Shown here: positions 25,650 through 34,515 of the stretch, one piece after another
Layout: each line of letters opens with the position of its first letter
Position numbering within the stretch: position 1 is the first letter of the stretch
From: Pseudomonas tensinigenes
Lineage (GTDB): Bacteria; Pseudomonadota; Gammaproteobacteria; Pseudomonadales; Pseudomonadaceae
Reading direction: 5' to 3'
Length of the DNA stretch: 64,000 nt
NCBI RefSeq assembly: GCF_014268445.2
Contig: NZ_CP077089.1
Coordinates: 3,837,501-3,901,500 of the forward strand
The notes under the pieces: generated by a model
The model's input: the letters and a program-made list of their open reading frames with translations, nothing else
Database searches by the model: none
What the model was told of the DNA's origin: nothing
Translations under genes and position numbers: made by a program

Positions 25650-27569
25650 TTAGAACGCGTAACTGGCCTTGAGGCCGCCGTTGAAGCCGTGGCTGTCGCC
25701 GCCGCCATTGGCGCCGACTTCTGCGCCGAGGCTCAGGGCGCCGAGGTTGGCCATGAGGTTGACGCCGCCGCTGAATTGGTCGCGGTTGTCGAAGGCCGCG
25801 CGTTGTTCGATGTCGAGGCCTAGCAGGTGGCTTTGGCTGTCGACCTGGTTGTTGCCCAGTGTGCGTTCGTAACCCACTTGCACGCCCGGCACCAGTTGCC
25901 ATGCGCCCATCGCCACCGGGGCGAAGGCGACGTTGAGGTTGGCGACGGCGCTGCGGCGGGTGGCGCTGTTGTCGTCGACGTCGAGGGCCAGTTCGCTGCC
26001 CTTCTCTTTGAAGCCGTTGAGGTCTAGGTGGCTGACTCGGAAACCGAGGCTTGGCTCGAAGGTCATGCCGTTGATTGGGGCGCGGTAGCCGAGGGCGACG
26101 GTGGCGCCGGTGAGGTCGCCGTGGGTGTCGCCTTTTGCAGTGCCGAGGCCGCCGCCGAGGTCGCGTTTGCTGTCGTAGTCGACGTAGCCGGCGCTGGCGT
26201 TGGCATCGAGGAACAGGCCTTGTTCGAGGCTGGTGAAGCCGTAGCGGGCGCCGACGTTGAGGAAGGTGAAGTCGGTATCGGCTTCACCACCCGCGCCGCC
26301 GACGCTGCCCTTGCTGTAACCGAAGCCGCCGCGTGCGCTGAGTTGTTCGCTGTAGCGCTGGGTGATGCCGACCATCAGGCCTTGGCTGTGTTCGTTGCTG
26401 CTCTCGGCGTGGGCCGAGCCGTCGGTGCCGAGGTAGCCGGCGAGCGCGGTGGTCCAGAGGCGGTATTGGCCGACCTTGAGGTCAGTGCCGCTGGCGAATG
26501 GCGCGGCGGCTTGTTCGATCATTGCGTTTTGGCGCAGCAGGTAGCTGGCGGCGTCGGCGTGTACCTGGCCGCCGACCTGGGATTCGACACCGCCGAGGGT
26601 GCCAGCGTCGATGGCCGATTGCAGGTAGTAGTTGTAGGCGCTGTAGGTGCCGGACAGATCGGTATTCTGCAATTGGCGAAGCAATTCGGCGCCAGCGGCG
26701 GCGTTGCCGATCAGCCCCGCCTGACCCGGCAGGCTGTTGTATTCGACGAGTTTGCCGCGCAGGACGTAAATGGTTTCCTGCGACAGGCCGAGGCCTTGTT
26801 TGAGGTAATTGTCCATGCTGCCGTATTGCGCGGTGACTTCGTCGAGACCGGCCTGCAAGTAGCTGGCCTGGACGCCGAGCAACGGCTCATACACGGCGGC
26901 CATACTTGGCGGCATGGCTTTCAACGTGGCGGCGACGCGGGCGGCGGTGTAGTCGTTGGTCGCCAGATAATTGGCCATGATGGTCGCATTGTCGACACCG
27001 GCGATGCTTTGCAACACAGCGGCGGTCCAGCCGGTGCGGTCCTTGCCGGCGGTGCAGTGGAACAGTTGTGCGCCGTCGGTGCTGGCCAGTTCGTTGAACA
27101 GTTTGTTGAACTGGCCGCGCATGCCAGCGTCGCTGACGAACGCGCGGTTGGTCTGCTCCATCATGGCGATGGCGTCGGCGGCGCTTTTGAAGGAGATGTT
27201 GGTGATGTTCGCGCCGGAGGTGGTGCTGCCGATGATGTCGATGTTCTGGTAGGTCGCTCCGCTCAGCATCGTGTCCGGAGTGGCGGCGATTTCGCTGGGG
27301 GTGCGCAGGTCGTAGACGGCTTTGATGCCGAGGCTGTTGAGGGTCGCCAGGTCGGAGGCCGTCGGAGTTACCGCGTTGGCGCGGTAGAACACGCCAGCGC
27401 GCATGGTGCCGTCGTGGGCGGTGGAATACGCGGTGGTGGTGCCGGCGACATCGCGGAAATTGTCCATGCCTTGCAGGCGCGGCGTGTCCAGCAGCACGGG
27501 CTCGGCAGCGTGGGCGGCGGCGATGGACAGGCTCAGTACGGACAGCGAACACAGAAGACGTTGAAACAC
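25650..27569 (-). CDS. Tyrosine-phosphatase/autotransporter fusion
   Basis: A 639-residue protein in three parts. A signal peptide (1-~21, ending AHA) is followed by a tyrosine-phosphatase-like domain of the Y_phosphatase3 type (~25-270: GMDNFRDVAGT, KAVYDLRTPSEI, and the active-site loop HCTAGKDRTG with CX5R) and an alpha-helical linker. The C-terminal autotransporter barrel (~360-639) ends SYAF with a terminal Phe, as needed for BAM insertion. The CX5R loop is intact (C, R, T), so it may dephosphorylate phosphotyrosine or phosphoinositide substrates at the cell surface. A surface-exposed or periplasm-facing phosphatase is inferred from the barrel. No cleavage site was identified. Confidence 0.9.
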   Translation of the reverse strand: MFQRLLCSLSVLSLSIAAAHAAEPVLLDTPRLQGMDNFRDVAGTTTAYSTAHDGTMRAGVFYRANAVTPTASDLATLNSLGIKAVYDLRTPSEIAATPDTMLSGATYQNIDIIGSTTSGANITNISFKSAADAIAMMEQTNRAFVSDAGMRGQFNKLFNELASTDGAQLFHCTAGKDRTGWTAAVLQSIAGVDNATIMANYLATNDYTAARVAATLKAMPPSMAAVYEPLLGVQASYLQAGLDEVTAQYGSMDNYLKQGLGLSQETIYVLRGKLVEYNSLPGQAGLIGNAAAGAELLRQLQNTDLSGTYSAYNYYLQSAIDAGTLGGVESQVGGQVHADAASYLLRQNAMIEQAAAPFASGTDLKVGQYRLWTTALAGYLGTDGSAHAESSNEHSQGLMVGITQRYSEQLSARGGFGYSKGSVGGAGGEADTDFTFLNVGARYGFTSLEQGLFLDANASAGYVDYDSKRDLGGGLGTAKGDTHGDLTGATVALGYRAPINGMTFEPSLGFRVSHLDLNGFKEKGSELALDVDDNSATRRSAVANLNVAFAPVAMGAWQLVPGVQVGYERTLGNNQVDSQSHLLGLDIEQRAAFDNRDQFSGGVNLMANLGALSLGAEVGANGGGDSHGFNGGLKASYAF

Positions 27570-27729
27570 GGTGCAGCCTCATTGTTTAAGCGTTGGGCTG
27601 ATCACTATGGGTAGGCAAGTGATACTGAATATGACAGTTTTGCTTTGAACGGAAATGGCTGCGCGATCGGGCCGTGGGGTGCGCGATTGGTCCATCCGTT
27701 GGAAGGTAACGTCTCAGGGATTAACGAAA

Positions 27730-28179
27730 ATGGACTTTCAGATTAGAACGGCAACCCGCGACGATGCAGCAGTGATCAGTGAACTCATCGTGAGGACTTT
27801 GCATGAGTCCAATGGACGCGACTATTCAGCGCAAATCATCGAGCAAGTGCAGCGCAGCTTTTCACCGCAGGCGATTCTGGCATTGATGGTCAGCCGTCAG
27901 GTTTATGTGGCGACCTTCAATTGGCGCGTCGTGGCAACCGCCAGTCTTGATCAGGACGTGGTGCGCAGCGTGTTTGTCGAGCCTGCGTGGCAGGGCAAAG
28001 GGCTGGGTAAGCGGTTGATGGAAAAGCTTCAGTCTGTCGCCGTCAGCCAAGGTCTTAAAAAGCTGCACGTGCCCTCTTCGATCACGGCTGAAGGTTTTTA
28101 CCGAACGCTTGGATTCGACAAAATTCGCGACGAATATCACGGTGCCGAACGCACGATTATCATGCAGAAGAGGTTGTGA
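27730..28179 (+). CDS. GNAT-family N-acetyltransferase
   Basis: A 149-residue single GNAT domain. The acetyl-CoA-binding motif A is VVRSVFVEPAWQGKGLGKRLMEKLQ (Q/RxxGxG/A form). The C-terminal GFYRTLGFDKIRDEYHG is the usual beta5-alpha4 turn. Starts at ATG 27730 after AGGG. The longer open frame to 27655 overlaps the promoter region of the divergent autotransporter gene. The acceptor is unknown. Confidence 0.88.
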   Translation: MDFQIRTATRDDAAVISELIVRTLHESNGRDYSAQIIEQVQRSFSPQAILALMVSRQVYVATFNWRVVATASLDQDVVRSVFVEPAWQGKGLGKRLMEKLQSVAVSQGLKKLHVPSSITAEGFYRTLGFDKIRDEYHGAERTIIMQKRL

Positions 28180-28196
28180 CCTGAGCGGCAGAGCCA

Positions 28197-28290
28197 CTGT
28201 AGGACTGAGCCTGCTCGCGATAGCGGTGTGTCAGCCAACCGATGTGCAGGATGACACTGCGCTTTCGCGAGCAGGCTCGCTCCCACAATG
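28197..28290. repeat. REPIN
   Basis: CTGTAGGACTGAGCCTGCTCGCGATAGCG and the inverse CGCTTTCGCGAGCAGGCTCGCTCCCACA frame a ~90-base element between the GNAT gene and the small minus-strand gene. Confidence 0.8.
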
Positions 28291-28297
28291 ACCGGTG

Positions 28298-28534
28298 TCA
28301 GTTGGTCTGGCTGACCACGTTGATGTGCGTGATCCCTACTCGCTCGGCATGTTCGAGGATCTGCTCGGGCGTTGAATCTGCGGTGGGCATGAGCAGGCCG
28401 TTTTCAGCGTCGCCCAAGTGCAGTTCCAGCAGATGCATCGCGGCTTCGTGCTTGGCCAACTGCTGCTCCTTGAGCTCAAGCAGAAAAGTCCTGGGCTCGC
28501 CGTTGAATCGATATTCGATGTGATAGGTGTACAT
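28298..28534 (-). CDS. Small Pseudomonas protein (DUF6555-like)
   Basis: A 78-residue protein starting MYTYHIEYRFNGEPRTFLLE. It resembles the 82-residue protein at 46379-46627 (IEYKLHGQPKSFVIRAKTM..AW), both opening with an IEYRxxGxP strand pair and an aligned helix. I believe this matches a Pseudomonas family of unknown function listed as DUF6555, but that name is from memory. ATG 28534 is preferred over GTG 28564, with GGATGA upstream. Confidence 0.65.
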   Translation of the reverse strand: MYTYHIEYRFNGEPRTFLLELKEQQLAKHEAAMHLLELHLGDAENGLLMPTADSTPEQILEHAERVGITHINVVSQTN

Positions 28535-28706
28535 GATTTCATCCGCGTCAGTAGGAAAAGGCACTGTTTATCCTGACGCGACGGTCAGTTTTTAGTTCAA
28601 ATTGAATCGCCCCTCAGGCCAATCTGGAATTCATGGCAAACTTTTCGCGCGTCGGGGCGTCCTTTTCTTAAACCCCTTACCGGCTGATCTCAGCCAAGGA
28701 CTGGCG

Positions 28707-29147
28707 ATGACCTTCTTTATCTTTCTTCTGGCCTGCGCGGCTGCGGCAACCACCGGCGTGATGTTCAAACCGGGGCCGTGGTACGAAGCGCTGAACAAAC
28801 CTCGCTTCACTCCGCCGAACTGGGCATTCCCGCTGGCCTGGACGATTATCTATCTGCTGCTGGCCTGGGCCGGTTATCGCTTGAGCCTGATCCCCGGCAG
28901 CCAGACCGTGCTGGCCTTGTGGGCGGCGCAGATTGCGCTGAACACGTTGTGGACGCCGGTGTTCTTCGGCGCGCATCAGGTGTTGGCGGCGATGGTGATT
29001 CTCACCGTGTTGTGGCTGGTGGTCGCGGCGATGGTGGTGCTGGCGATACAACTGGACCTGATCACGGGGTTGATCCTGTTTCCTTATCTGGCGTGGCTGT
29101 GTGTTGCCGCTGCGTTGAATTTTTTTATCCTGATCAAGAACCGCTGA
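28707..29147 (+). CDS. tspO: TspO/MBR family tryptophan-rich sensory protein
   Basis: A 146-residue five-helix inner-membrane protein. It carries the family hallmarks GPWYEALNKPRFTPPNWAFPLAWTIIYLLLAWAGYRL and LWAAQIALNTLWTPVFFG. TspO proteins bind porphyrins and tetrapyrroles and relate to stress and light signalling. ATG 28707 follows CAAGGA. The stop TGA shares its last A with the ATG of the downstream hydrolase (TGATG), so the two are translationally coupled. Confidence 0.93.
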   Translation: MTFFIFLLACAAAATTGVMFKPGPWYEALNKPRFTPPNWAFPLAWTIIYLLLAWAGYRLSLIPGSQTVLALWAAQIALNTLWTPVFFGAHQVLAAMVILTVLWLVVAAMVVLAIQLDLITGLILFPYLAWLCVAAALNFFILIKNR

Positions 29148-30133
29148 TGACCAATGCCAATTGGGGTAGTGAAACACCGTGGCCGCAAGGTGAGCGTGAG
29201 TTGGCGCAGGTGCGGGCCTTCAACAGGAAGCTCGCCTGGCTGCCACGCTTCAAGATCCGCAATCGACTGACGCCGCGCTTGATTCAGGCTCTGTTGCGCG
29301 CGAGTCAGATTGGCGGCTCGGGCGCGTTGCGCAAGCTTGGCCTGACCGCTGAGCGCAAGCTGATTGCTAACGTGCCGGTGCGGATCATCCGCCCCAAGGG
29401 CCGGGCGAAAGGCGTGGTGCTGGATTTTCACGGTGGCGGCTGGGTGATCGGCAATGCGCAGATGGACGATAACTTCAACGCGGCCATCGTCAATACCTGC
29501 GAAGTGACGGTGGTTTCGGTCGACTATCGATTAGCGGTTTCAACGCCAATTGAAGGTCTGCTGCAAGACTGCCTCAACGCTACTCGCGGAGTATTGAGTG
29601 ATGCCGAATTTGCCGGTCTGCCTGTTGTAGTGGTCGGTGAATCGGCGGGCGGTCATCTGGCGGCGGCGACCTTGTTGACGCTCAAGCAATGGCCCGATTT
29701 ACTGCAACCCATCCGCGGCGCACTGCTGTATTACGGCGTCTACGACCTGACCGGAACCCCAAGCGTACGCAGTGCGCCTGCCGACACACTGGTGCTGGAC
29801 GGCCCCGGCATGGTCGAGGCGCTACGTCTGCTCACGCCCAACCTGACTGACGAACAGCGCCGTCAGCCACCGTTATCACCTCTGTACGGCGACTTCAGCG
29901 GTTTCCCGCCCGCCCTGCTGTTTGCCGGTGAACTCGATCCGCTGCGCGACGACACCCTCGACATCGCCAAGCGCTGGGCGCAATCAGCGCCGGTCGAAAT
30001 GTACCTGCTGCCCTCCTCGCCCCACGGCTTTATCCACTTCCCCACGGCCATCGCTCAGGGCGTGCTGGCCTATAGCCGGAAATGGATTTCGGCACGCATC
30101 GAGGCCGTTAAGGTGCCTGACGAACTGGCGTAA
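29147..30133 (+). CDS. Alpha/beta hydrolase, hormone-sensitive-lipase type
   Basis: A 328-residue esterase-like enzyme. The oxyanion HGGGW motif lies in VVLDFHGGGWVIGNAQMDD, the nucleophile elbow in GESAGGHLAAA, the Asp in FAGELDPLRDDT and the His in SSPHGFIHFP. This is the HSL/BFAE family fold, acting on short acyl esters. The substrate is unknown. Its start overlaps the tspO stop by one base. Confidence 0.9.
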   Translation: MTNANWGSETPWPQGERELAQVRAFNRKLAWLPRFKIRNRLTPRLIQALLRASQIGGSGALRKLGLTAERKLIANVPVRIIRPKGRAKGVVLDFHGGGWVIGNAQMDDNFNAAIVNTCEVTVVSVDYRLAVSTPIEGLLQDCLNATRGVLSDAEFAGLPVVVVGESAGGHLAAATLLTLKQWPDLLQPIRGALLYYGVYDLTGTPSVRSAPADTLVLDGPGMVEALRLLTPNLTDEQRRQPPLSPLYGDFSGFPPALLFAGELDPLRDDTLDIAKRWAQSAPVEMYLLPSSPHGFIHFPTAIAQGVLAYSRKWISARIEAVKVPDELA

Positions 30134-30143
30134 ACGTTGAGGC

Positions 30144-30338
30144 TCAGGCGAGGTAAAAGAAGTACAGCGCCAAACCCAGCAACTGCATGAGCAACAGGAT
30201 GGAGAGCAAATGATTGCAGCCCTTCCACGCCTTGCTCACCGGTTGGTTTTTTGCCACTCGGTAGCGAAGATAACTGTCGAGTGAAAGTGACGCCGCAGGG
30301 ATCAGCACGAACAGGAACATCAAAAAGAAATTAAACAT
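30144..30338 (-). CDS. Small inner-membrane protein
   Basis: A 64-residue protein with two hydrophobic helices (MFNFFLMFLFVLIPAASLSL and LLSILLLMQLLGLALYFFYL) and a positively charged loop SYLRYRVAKNQPVSKAWKG between them. ATG 30338 has AAAGGAA directly upstream, which supports a real gene. No family recognised. Confidence 0.65.
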   Translation of the reverse strand: MFNFFLMFLFVLIPAASLSLDSYLRYRVAKNQPVSKAWKGCNHLLSILLLMQLLGLALYFFYLA

Positions 30339-30573
30339 TTCCTTTGCCCGTCGACTCCCAACATGAAACCGGATTTGTTCGCTGCATCGTGCACTGCTCA
30401 AGTCGTCTGAGCAGATAGCTTAGCTGATCGGCATGTACCCGGGATCCTTGGGGTTCTGCCACATAGTGATCCCGGGCAATAACACTTAGTGGGGACAAGT
30501 CGGTGACGTGCGATCCCTCAAAGCCGCCATTAAGTGGCAAAATCCCCCGACCCTGATCATTTCGGAGACCACA

Positions 30574-32433
30574 ATGCTTCGCGTGTTTGAACAACGGCTC
30601 GACCCATTTCCTCCCGACGAAGCACCACCTCCGCCCGTCGGCCTGATGCGGTTCCTGTGGGCCTGCACACGTGGCGCACGCGGTTATATCCTCGCGCTGG
30701 CGCTGCTCAGTGCCGGTGTGTCGATCTACGAAGCCTGGTTGTTTTCCTTTCTTGGCCAGGTCGTCGATCTGCTCTCGACGTGGCAGGCCGGCGGCGGGGT
30801 CAACGCGCAAGAAAGTCGCGTGCTGTGGGGCATCGGCATCGTGTTGTTCATCAGCATCGGGCTGGTGGCGCTGCGCACCATGGTTCAGCACCAGATCCTC
30901 GCGATCAATCTGCCGCTGCGGTTGCGCTGGGACTTCCATCGGCTGATGCTGCGACAAAGCCTTTCGTTTTTCTCCGATGAGTTTTCCGGGCGGGTCACGA
31001 CCAAGGTCATGCAGACCGCGCTGGCCGTGCGCGAAGTCCTGTTCACCCTGATCGAAATCGCACCGGGCATCGGCGTTTACTTCATCGCGATCATCGCCCT
31101 CGCTGGCGGTTTTGCCTTGAAACTGATGCTGCCGTTCATTGCCTGGCTCGCATTATTCGGGCTGGCCATGGTTTATTTTGTGCCGCGCCTGGGGAAGGTC
31201 GGCCAGGAACAGGCCGATGCGCGATCATCGATGACCGGGCGCATTGCCGACGCCTACACCAACATCACCACGGTGAAACTGTTCTCGCATTCCAAACGTG
31301 AAGCCCACTTCGCCCGCGCGGCGATGGAGGATTTCAAGCTCACCGGTTTTCGCCAGATGCGTCTGGTCAGTCAGTTCGAAATCGTCAATCAGGCGCTGGT
31401 GGTCGGGCTGATTATCGGTGCCGGCGGCTATGCCCTTTGGCTGTGGCATCTGGGCCAGGTCGGCACCGGCGCGGTGGCGGCGATTACCGCCATGGCGCTG
31501 CGCATCAACGGCATGTCGCACTGGATCATGTGGCAGATGACGTCGCTGTTCGAAAACATCGGCACCGTCCAGGACGGCATGGCCACCCTCACCCGTGGCC
31601 CCAAAGTGCAGGACGCGCCGAACGCCGCCGTGCTGGTGCCGGCGGGCGGCGCGGTAACGTTCGACAAGGTGAACTTCAACTACAACGGCGAACGTCAGGT
31701 CCTCGACAACTTGAGCCTGAATATCCGCCCCGGCGAAAAAATCGGCCTGGTCGGCCGCTCCGGTGCGGGCAAATCGACGCTGATCAATCTGCTGCTGCGC
31801 TTCTACGATGTCGACAGTGGTGAGATTCGCATCGACGGCCAGAACATCGCAAAGGTGAGCCAAGACAGCCTGCGCAGCGCCATCGGCATGGTCACCCAGG
31901 ACACGTCGCTGCTGCACCGCTCGATACGCGACAACATCGCCTACGGCCGCCCGGACGCCACCGACGAAGACATCCGCCGCGCCGCCGCTAACGCACAGGC
32001 CGACGGTTTCATCAGCCAACTCAGCGACAAGCAAGGCCACAGCGGCTACGACACCCTGGTCGGCGAACGCGGCATCAAGCTCTCCGGCGGCCAGCGTCAA
32101 CGCATTGCGATTGCTCGGGTGATGCTGAAGAACGCGCCGATCCTGCTGCTCGACGAAGCCACCAGTGCGCTGGATTCGGAAGTCGAAGTGGCCATTCAGG
32201 AAAGTCTTGATGAAATGATGCAGGGTAAGACCGTCATCGCTATTGCGCATCGGTTGTCGACGATTGCGGCGATGGATCGACTGATTGTCATGGACGAGGG
32301 GCGGATTATCGAGCAAGGGACGCACACTGAGTTGCTGAACAGAAACGGCATTTATGCGCGGCTCTGGCAGCATCAGAGTGGTGGGTTTCTGGGTGAGGAT
32401 CAGGGTGTGGCGGCGGCGATGGATCAGGCTTGA
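30574..32433 (+). CDS. ABC exporter, fused membrane and ATPase domains
   Basis: A 619-residue half-transporter that should work as a homodimer. The N-terminal six-helix ABC transmembrane domain (~40-345) precedes the nucleotide-binding domain (~365-600). Walker A is GLVGRSGAGKSTL, the signature KLSGGQRQRIAIAR, Walker B ILLLDEATSALDSE, and the switch His lies in IAHRLST. It resembles the MsbA/heavy-metal-type single-polypeptide exporters. ATG 30574 follows GGAGACC. No adaptor or outer-membrane partner is adjacent. The substrate is unknown. Confidence 0.92.
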   Translation: MLRVFEQRLDPFPPDEAPPPPVGLMRFLWACTRGARGYILALALLSAGVSIYEAWLFSFLGQVVDLLSTWQAGGGVNAQESRVLWGIGIVLFISIGLVALRTMVQHQILAINLPLRLRWDFHRLMLRQSLSFFSDEFSGRVTTKVMQTALAVREVLFTLIEIAPGIGVYFIAIIALAGGFALKLMLPFIAWLALFGLAMVYFVPRLGKVGQEQADARSSMTGRIADAYTNITTVKLFSHSKREAHFARAAMEDFKLTGFRQMRLVSQFEIVNQALVVGLIIGAGGYALWLWHLGQVGTGAVAAITAMALRINGMSHWIMWQMTSLFENIGTVQDGMATLTRGPKVQDAPNAAVLVPAGGAVTFDKVNFNYNGERQVLDNLSLNIRPGEKIGLVGRSGAGKSTLINLLLRFYDVDSGEIRIDGQNIAKVSQDSLRSAIGMVTQDTSLLHRSIRDNIAYGRPDATDEDIRRAAANAQADGFISQLSDKQGHSGYDTLVGERGIKLSGGQRQRIAIARVMLKNAPILLLDEATSALDSEVEVAIQESLDEMMQGKTVIAIAHRLSTIAAMDRLIVMDEGRIIEQGTHTELLNRNGIYARLWQHQSGGFLGEDQGVAAAMDQA

Positions 32434-32524
32434 GGGTGAAGGACCGAAGGCAATCGCTCATGAACGATTGCCTTCGGCTGAAGCGGACATTCAAGCCCTT
32501 TACTCTTCCAGAATAAACTCCTTG

Positions 32525-33610
32525 TCAGGGCTGCTTCGACAACCGCGCCATCGCATCAGCCAGTGTGTCATCGGCGCCTGCGGACTCACTGGCGATACTT
32601 GCAAGAGCCGCCTGCGCGCCCCGCAGTTGATCGCGGCTTTGCTGAGCCTTCATGACTCGGCCAACACAATGCAGCGTGTCCTGATAACCCTGCTCGATCC
32701 AGGTCGGGATCTTGTCGACATCAAAACCGAGCAGGTCCTGAGCACCGCTCATGAGACCGGTCGCTCGGTTCAGGCTTTGCTGGGGACGAATTTCCAGGAT
32801 GGTCGCCTCCGGAAATCGTTGACGGCTCCATGGAGAACCATCACTCAGGTGAGTGACGATCACCAGGTTGCATCCGGCTTCCAGCAAAGGGGTGATTGGC
32901 GTGTTGCCCTGCATCGTCTGCCAGCCACCTTGACCGCCGTCCGAGAAACGCTTCGCACCCTGTTTGCGCGAGGCGAACAATAGCGGGATTGCAGCAGAAG
33001 CCAGCAAAGCCTGTTTGCGCTCGTCTTCCGGGAGGGACTGTATATGCACGAATTCCGAATCCGGTGTATTGCTCAGCCCCAGCTCGGCGATGAATGCTGA
33101 CGCCAAGTCCTGCAGGCCACCGTTGCTGCGATACAACGACACATAGAGCGGCAGCCCTGTCGCTAGCTGCTTGCTGTCGAGAAACTCATCCATCAGTTGC
33201 TTCAACGGTTGGTCGTCCAGCAAGCCTTCGTCTAGCCCATCAAGCCAGCTCGGCAACTCGAACTCGAAGGCGCCCGCTATTTTCTTCACGGCGTGAACAA
33301 GCCCGAGCACAGCCCCTGCCCCCTGAATCCGCAGGCCCGCTGCAGCCAACAGCGCCAGATATCCAGGCGCTTTCATGCTCAACGGGGAGTCATTGGCCAA
33401 TCTTTCCCAGACAGCCTCAAGGCGCTCGACAGCAACATCCAGCGATGGAGAAGAAGCCAGAACGCCGCCGTTGAGAGCGCCAATGCTGGCCCCTGAAACT
33501 GCGTCGATACGGGTGCCGAGTTCGCGCAAGGCTTTGAGCACACCGACCTGATAAGCTCCCTTTGCCCCGCCACCAGAGAGCACCAGGCCAACTTTCATGG
33601 GCGTATCCAT
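32525..33610 (-). CDS. Patatin-like phospholipase
   Basis: A 361-residue acyl hydrolase of the patatin family. The oxyanion GGGAKG is at residues 13-18, the GxSxG nucleophile in SGASIGALNG (Ser42) and the dyad Asp in SDGGQGG. No secretion signal. ATG 33610 overlaps the stop of the preceding rdcB-like gene (TGATG), so expression is coupled to the dynamin-like pair. Inferred role: membrane-lipid hydrolysis in association with that GTPase system. It is the last gene of the operon. Confidence 0.88.
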   Translation of the reverse strand: MDTPMKVGLVLSGGGAKGAYQVGVLKALRELGTRIDAVSGASIGALNGGVLASSPSLDVAVERLEAVWERLANDSPLSMKAPGYLALLAAAGLRIQGAGAVLGLVHAVKKIAGAFEFELPSWLDGLDEGLLDDQPLKQLMDEFLDSKQLATGLPLYVSLYRSNGGLQDLASAFIAELGLSNTPDSEFVHIQSLPEDERKQALLASAAIPLLFASRKQGAKRFSDGGQGGWQTMQGNTPITPLLEAGCNLVIVTHLSDGSPWSRQRFPEATILEIRPQQSLNRATGLMSGAQDLLGFDVDKIPTWIEQGYQDTLHCVGRVMKAQQSRDQLRGAQAALASIASESAGADDTLADAMARLSKQP

Positions 33611-34515
33611 CACGAAGCCTCCAGAAACAGCTCACTGATCATGGCCTCTGTCACACGTGGCGCACCAATGATGCGGGGCAAATGCACAGGCAACTCTTCG
33701 GGCGTCTGCGACGCCGCAAACGCGAACGGTGTGGAATAAGGATCCGTCCAGTCACCCAGATAACGGATAGCATCTTCGCCGTCAGCAGACACGACACCGC
33801 CAACAGGACGAGCCAGCCATCGGTCGCGAGTCGCGATACGCTCGCCCTGACTGATTCCCGCATCCTTGTTTATCTGAATGATTGCCTGATTGGCCAGACG
33901 CTCAAGCTGTTTTTGTCGTTCGTGCCCGGACACTGTCTGGCAATAGTCGCCAAACGCCCCCCACCGCAGTTCTTCAAGTGCTGCATAGCAGCGCCCGGAC
34001 AGCGTGAACATGTTGAACCGCCCTGCTCCCCACTTGCCGAAAACATCGTCCAGATGCAAGTGTGCCTGCTGTAACCGGTCAATCCTGGCGACATTGCGAT
34101 CCAGATCATCACATCGTTCGTCCAGGCGTTGCGAAAGCAGATTAATGGCCTGGCGGCTCTCTATCGAAAAATCGACGAGGGTGGCGACGTCACGCTTGAG
34201 CGCATTGACCCGGTTGTTGACTTGAACAATCGCATGGTTGCCTTTTGCCAACGACTCGCTCAAGTCTTTCAGCCAGTTCAACGCCCCTTCCACACCATCG
34301 GTGAGGCTTGCGTTGATCTCAGCCTGATTGCGATCACCCTGACCGGTAAAGCCGTCGTAAAGGCGAGCGAAAAATCCATCCCGCTTGGCCATGTAACGTT
34401 GGCGTTCACGCGCGACATCAATGCCGTTGGCAAAGTCCACCACGAATTTTTCGGGCAGACACGTCAGTGTCTGGCAGATATCCGAGCCGGGTGAAATCGG
34501 GGTCTGCTCACTCAT
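33610..34515 (-). CDS. rdcB: RdcB-family partner of the dynamin-like GTPase (YjcZ homologue)
   Basis: A 301-residue mostly helical protein. In E. coli, yjcZ (rdcB) lies next to crfC/yjdA (rdcA), and the two proteins form a GTPase input module for the diguanylate cyclase DgcE. The present protein has the same gene order, a coiled-coil-rich middle (NHAIVQVNNRVNALKRDVATLVDFSIES..LSQRLDERCDDLDRN) and FGKWGAGRFNMFTLSGRCYAALEELRWGAFGDY. It overlaps rdcA by 4 bases (ATGA). Assignment rests on remembered family features plus synteny, and DgcE itself is not in the window. Confidence 0.82.
   Translation of the reverse strand: MSEQTPISPGSDICQTLTCLPEKFVVDFANGIDVARERQRYMAKRDGFFARLYDGFTGQGDRNQAEINASLTDGVEGALNWLKDLSESLAKGNHAIVQVNNRVNALKRDVATLVDFSIESRQAINLLSQRLDERCDDLDRNVARIDRLQQAHLHLDDVFGKWGAGRFNMFTLSGRCYAALEELRWGAFGDYCQTVSGHERQKQLERLANQAIIQINKDAGISQGERIATRDRWLARPVGGVVSADGEDAIRYLGDWTDPYSTPFAFAASQTPEELPVHLPRIIGAPRVTEAMISELFLEAS

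Noticed and set aside
26028..27614. 528-codon plus-strand ORF rich in Gly, Ala and Val
   Set aside because: Shadow of the tyrosine-phosphatase/autotransporter gene on the other strand, whose signal peptide, CX5R loop and barrel are unmistakable.
31225..32373. 382-codon minus-strand ORF
   Set aside because: Antisense to the ATPase half of the ABC exporter with intact Walker motifs.
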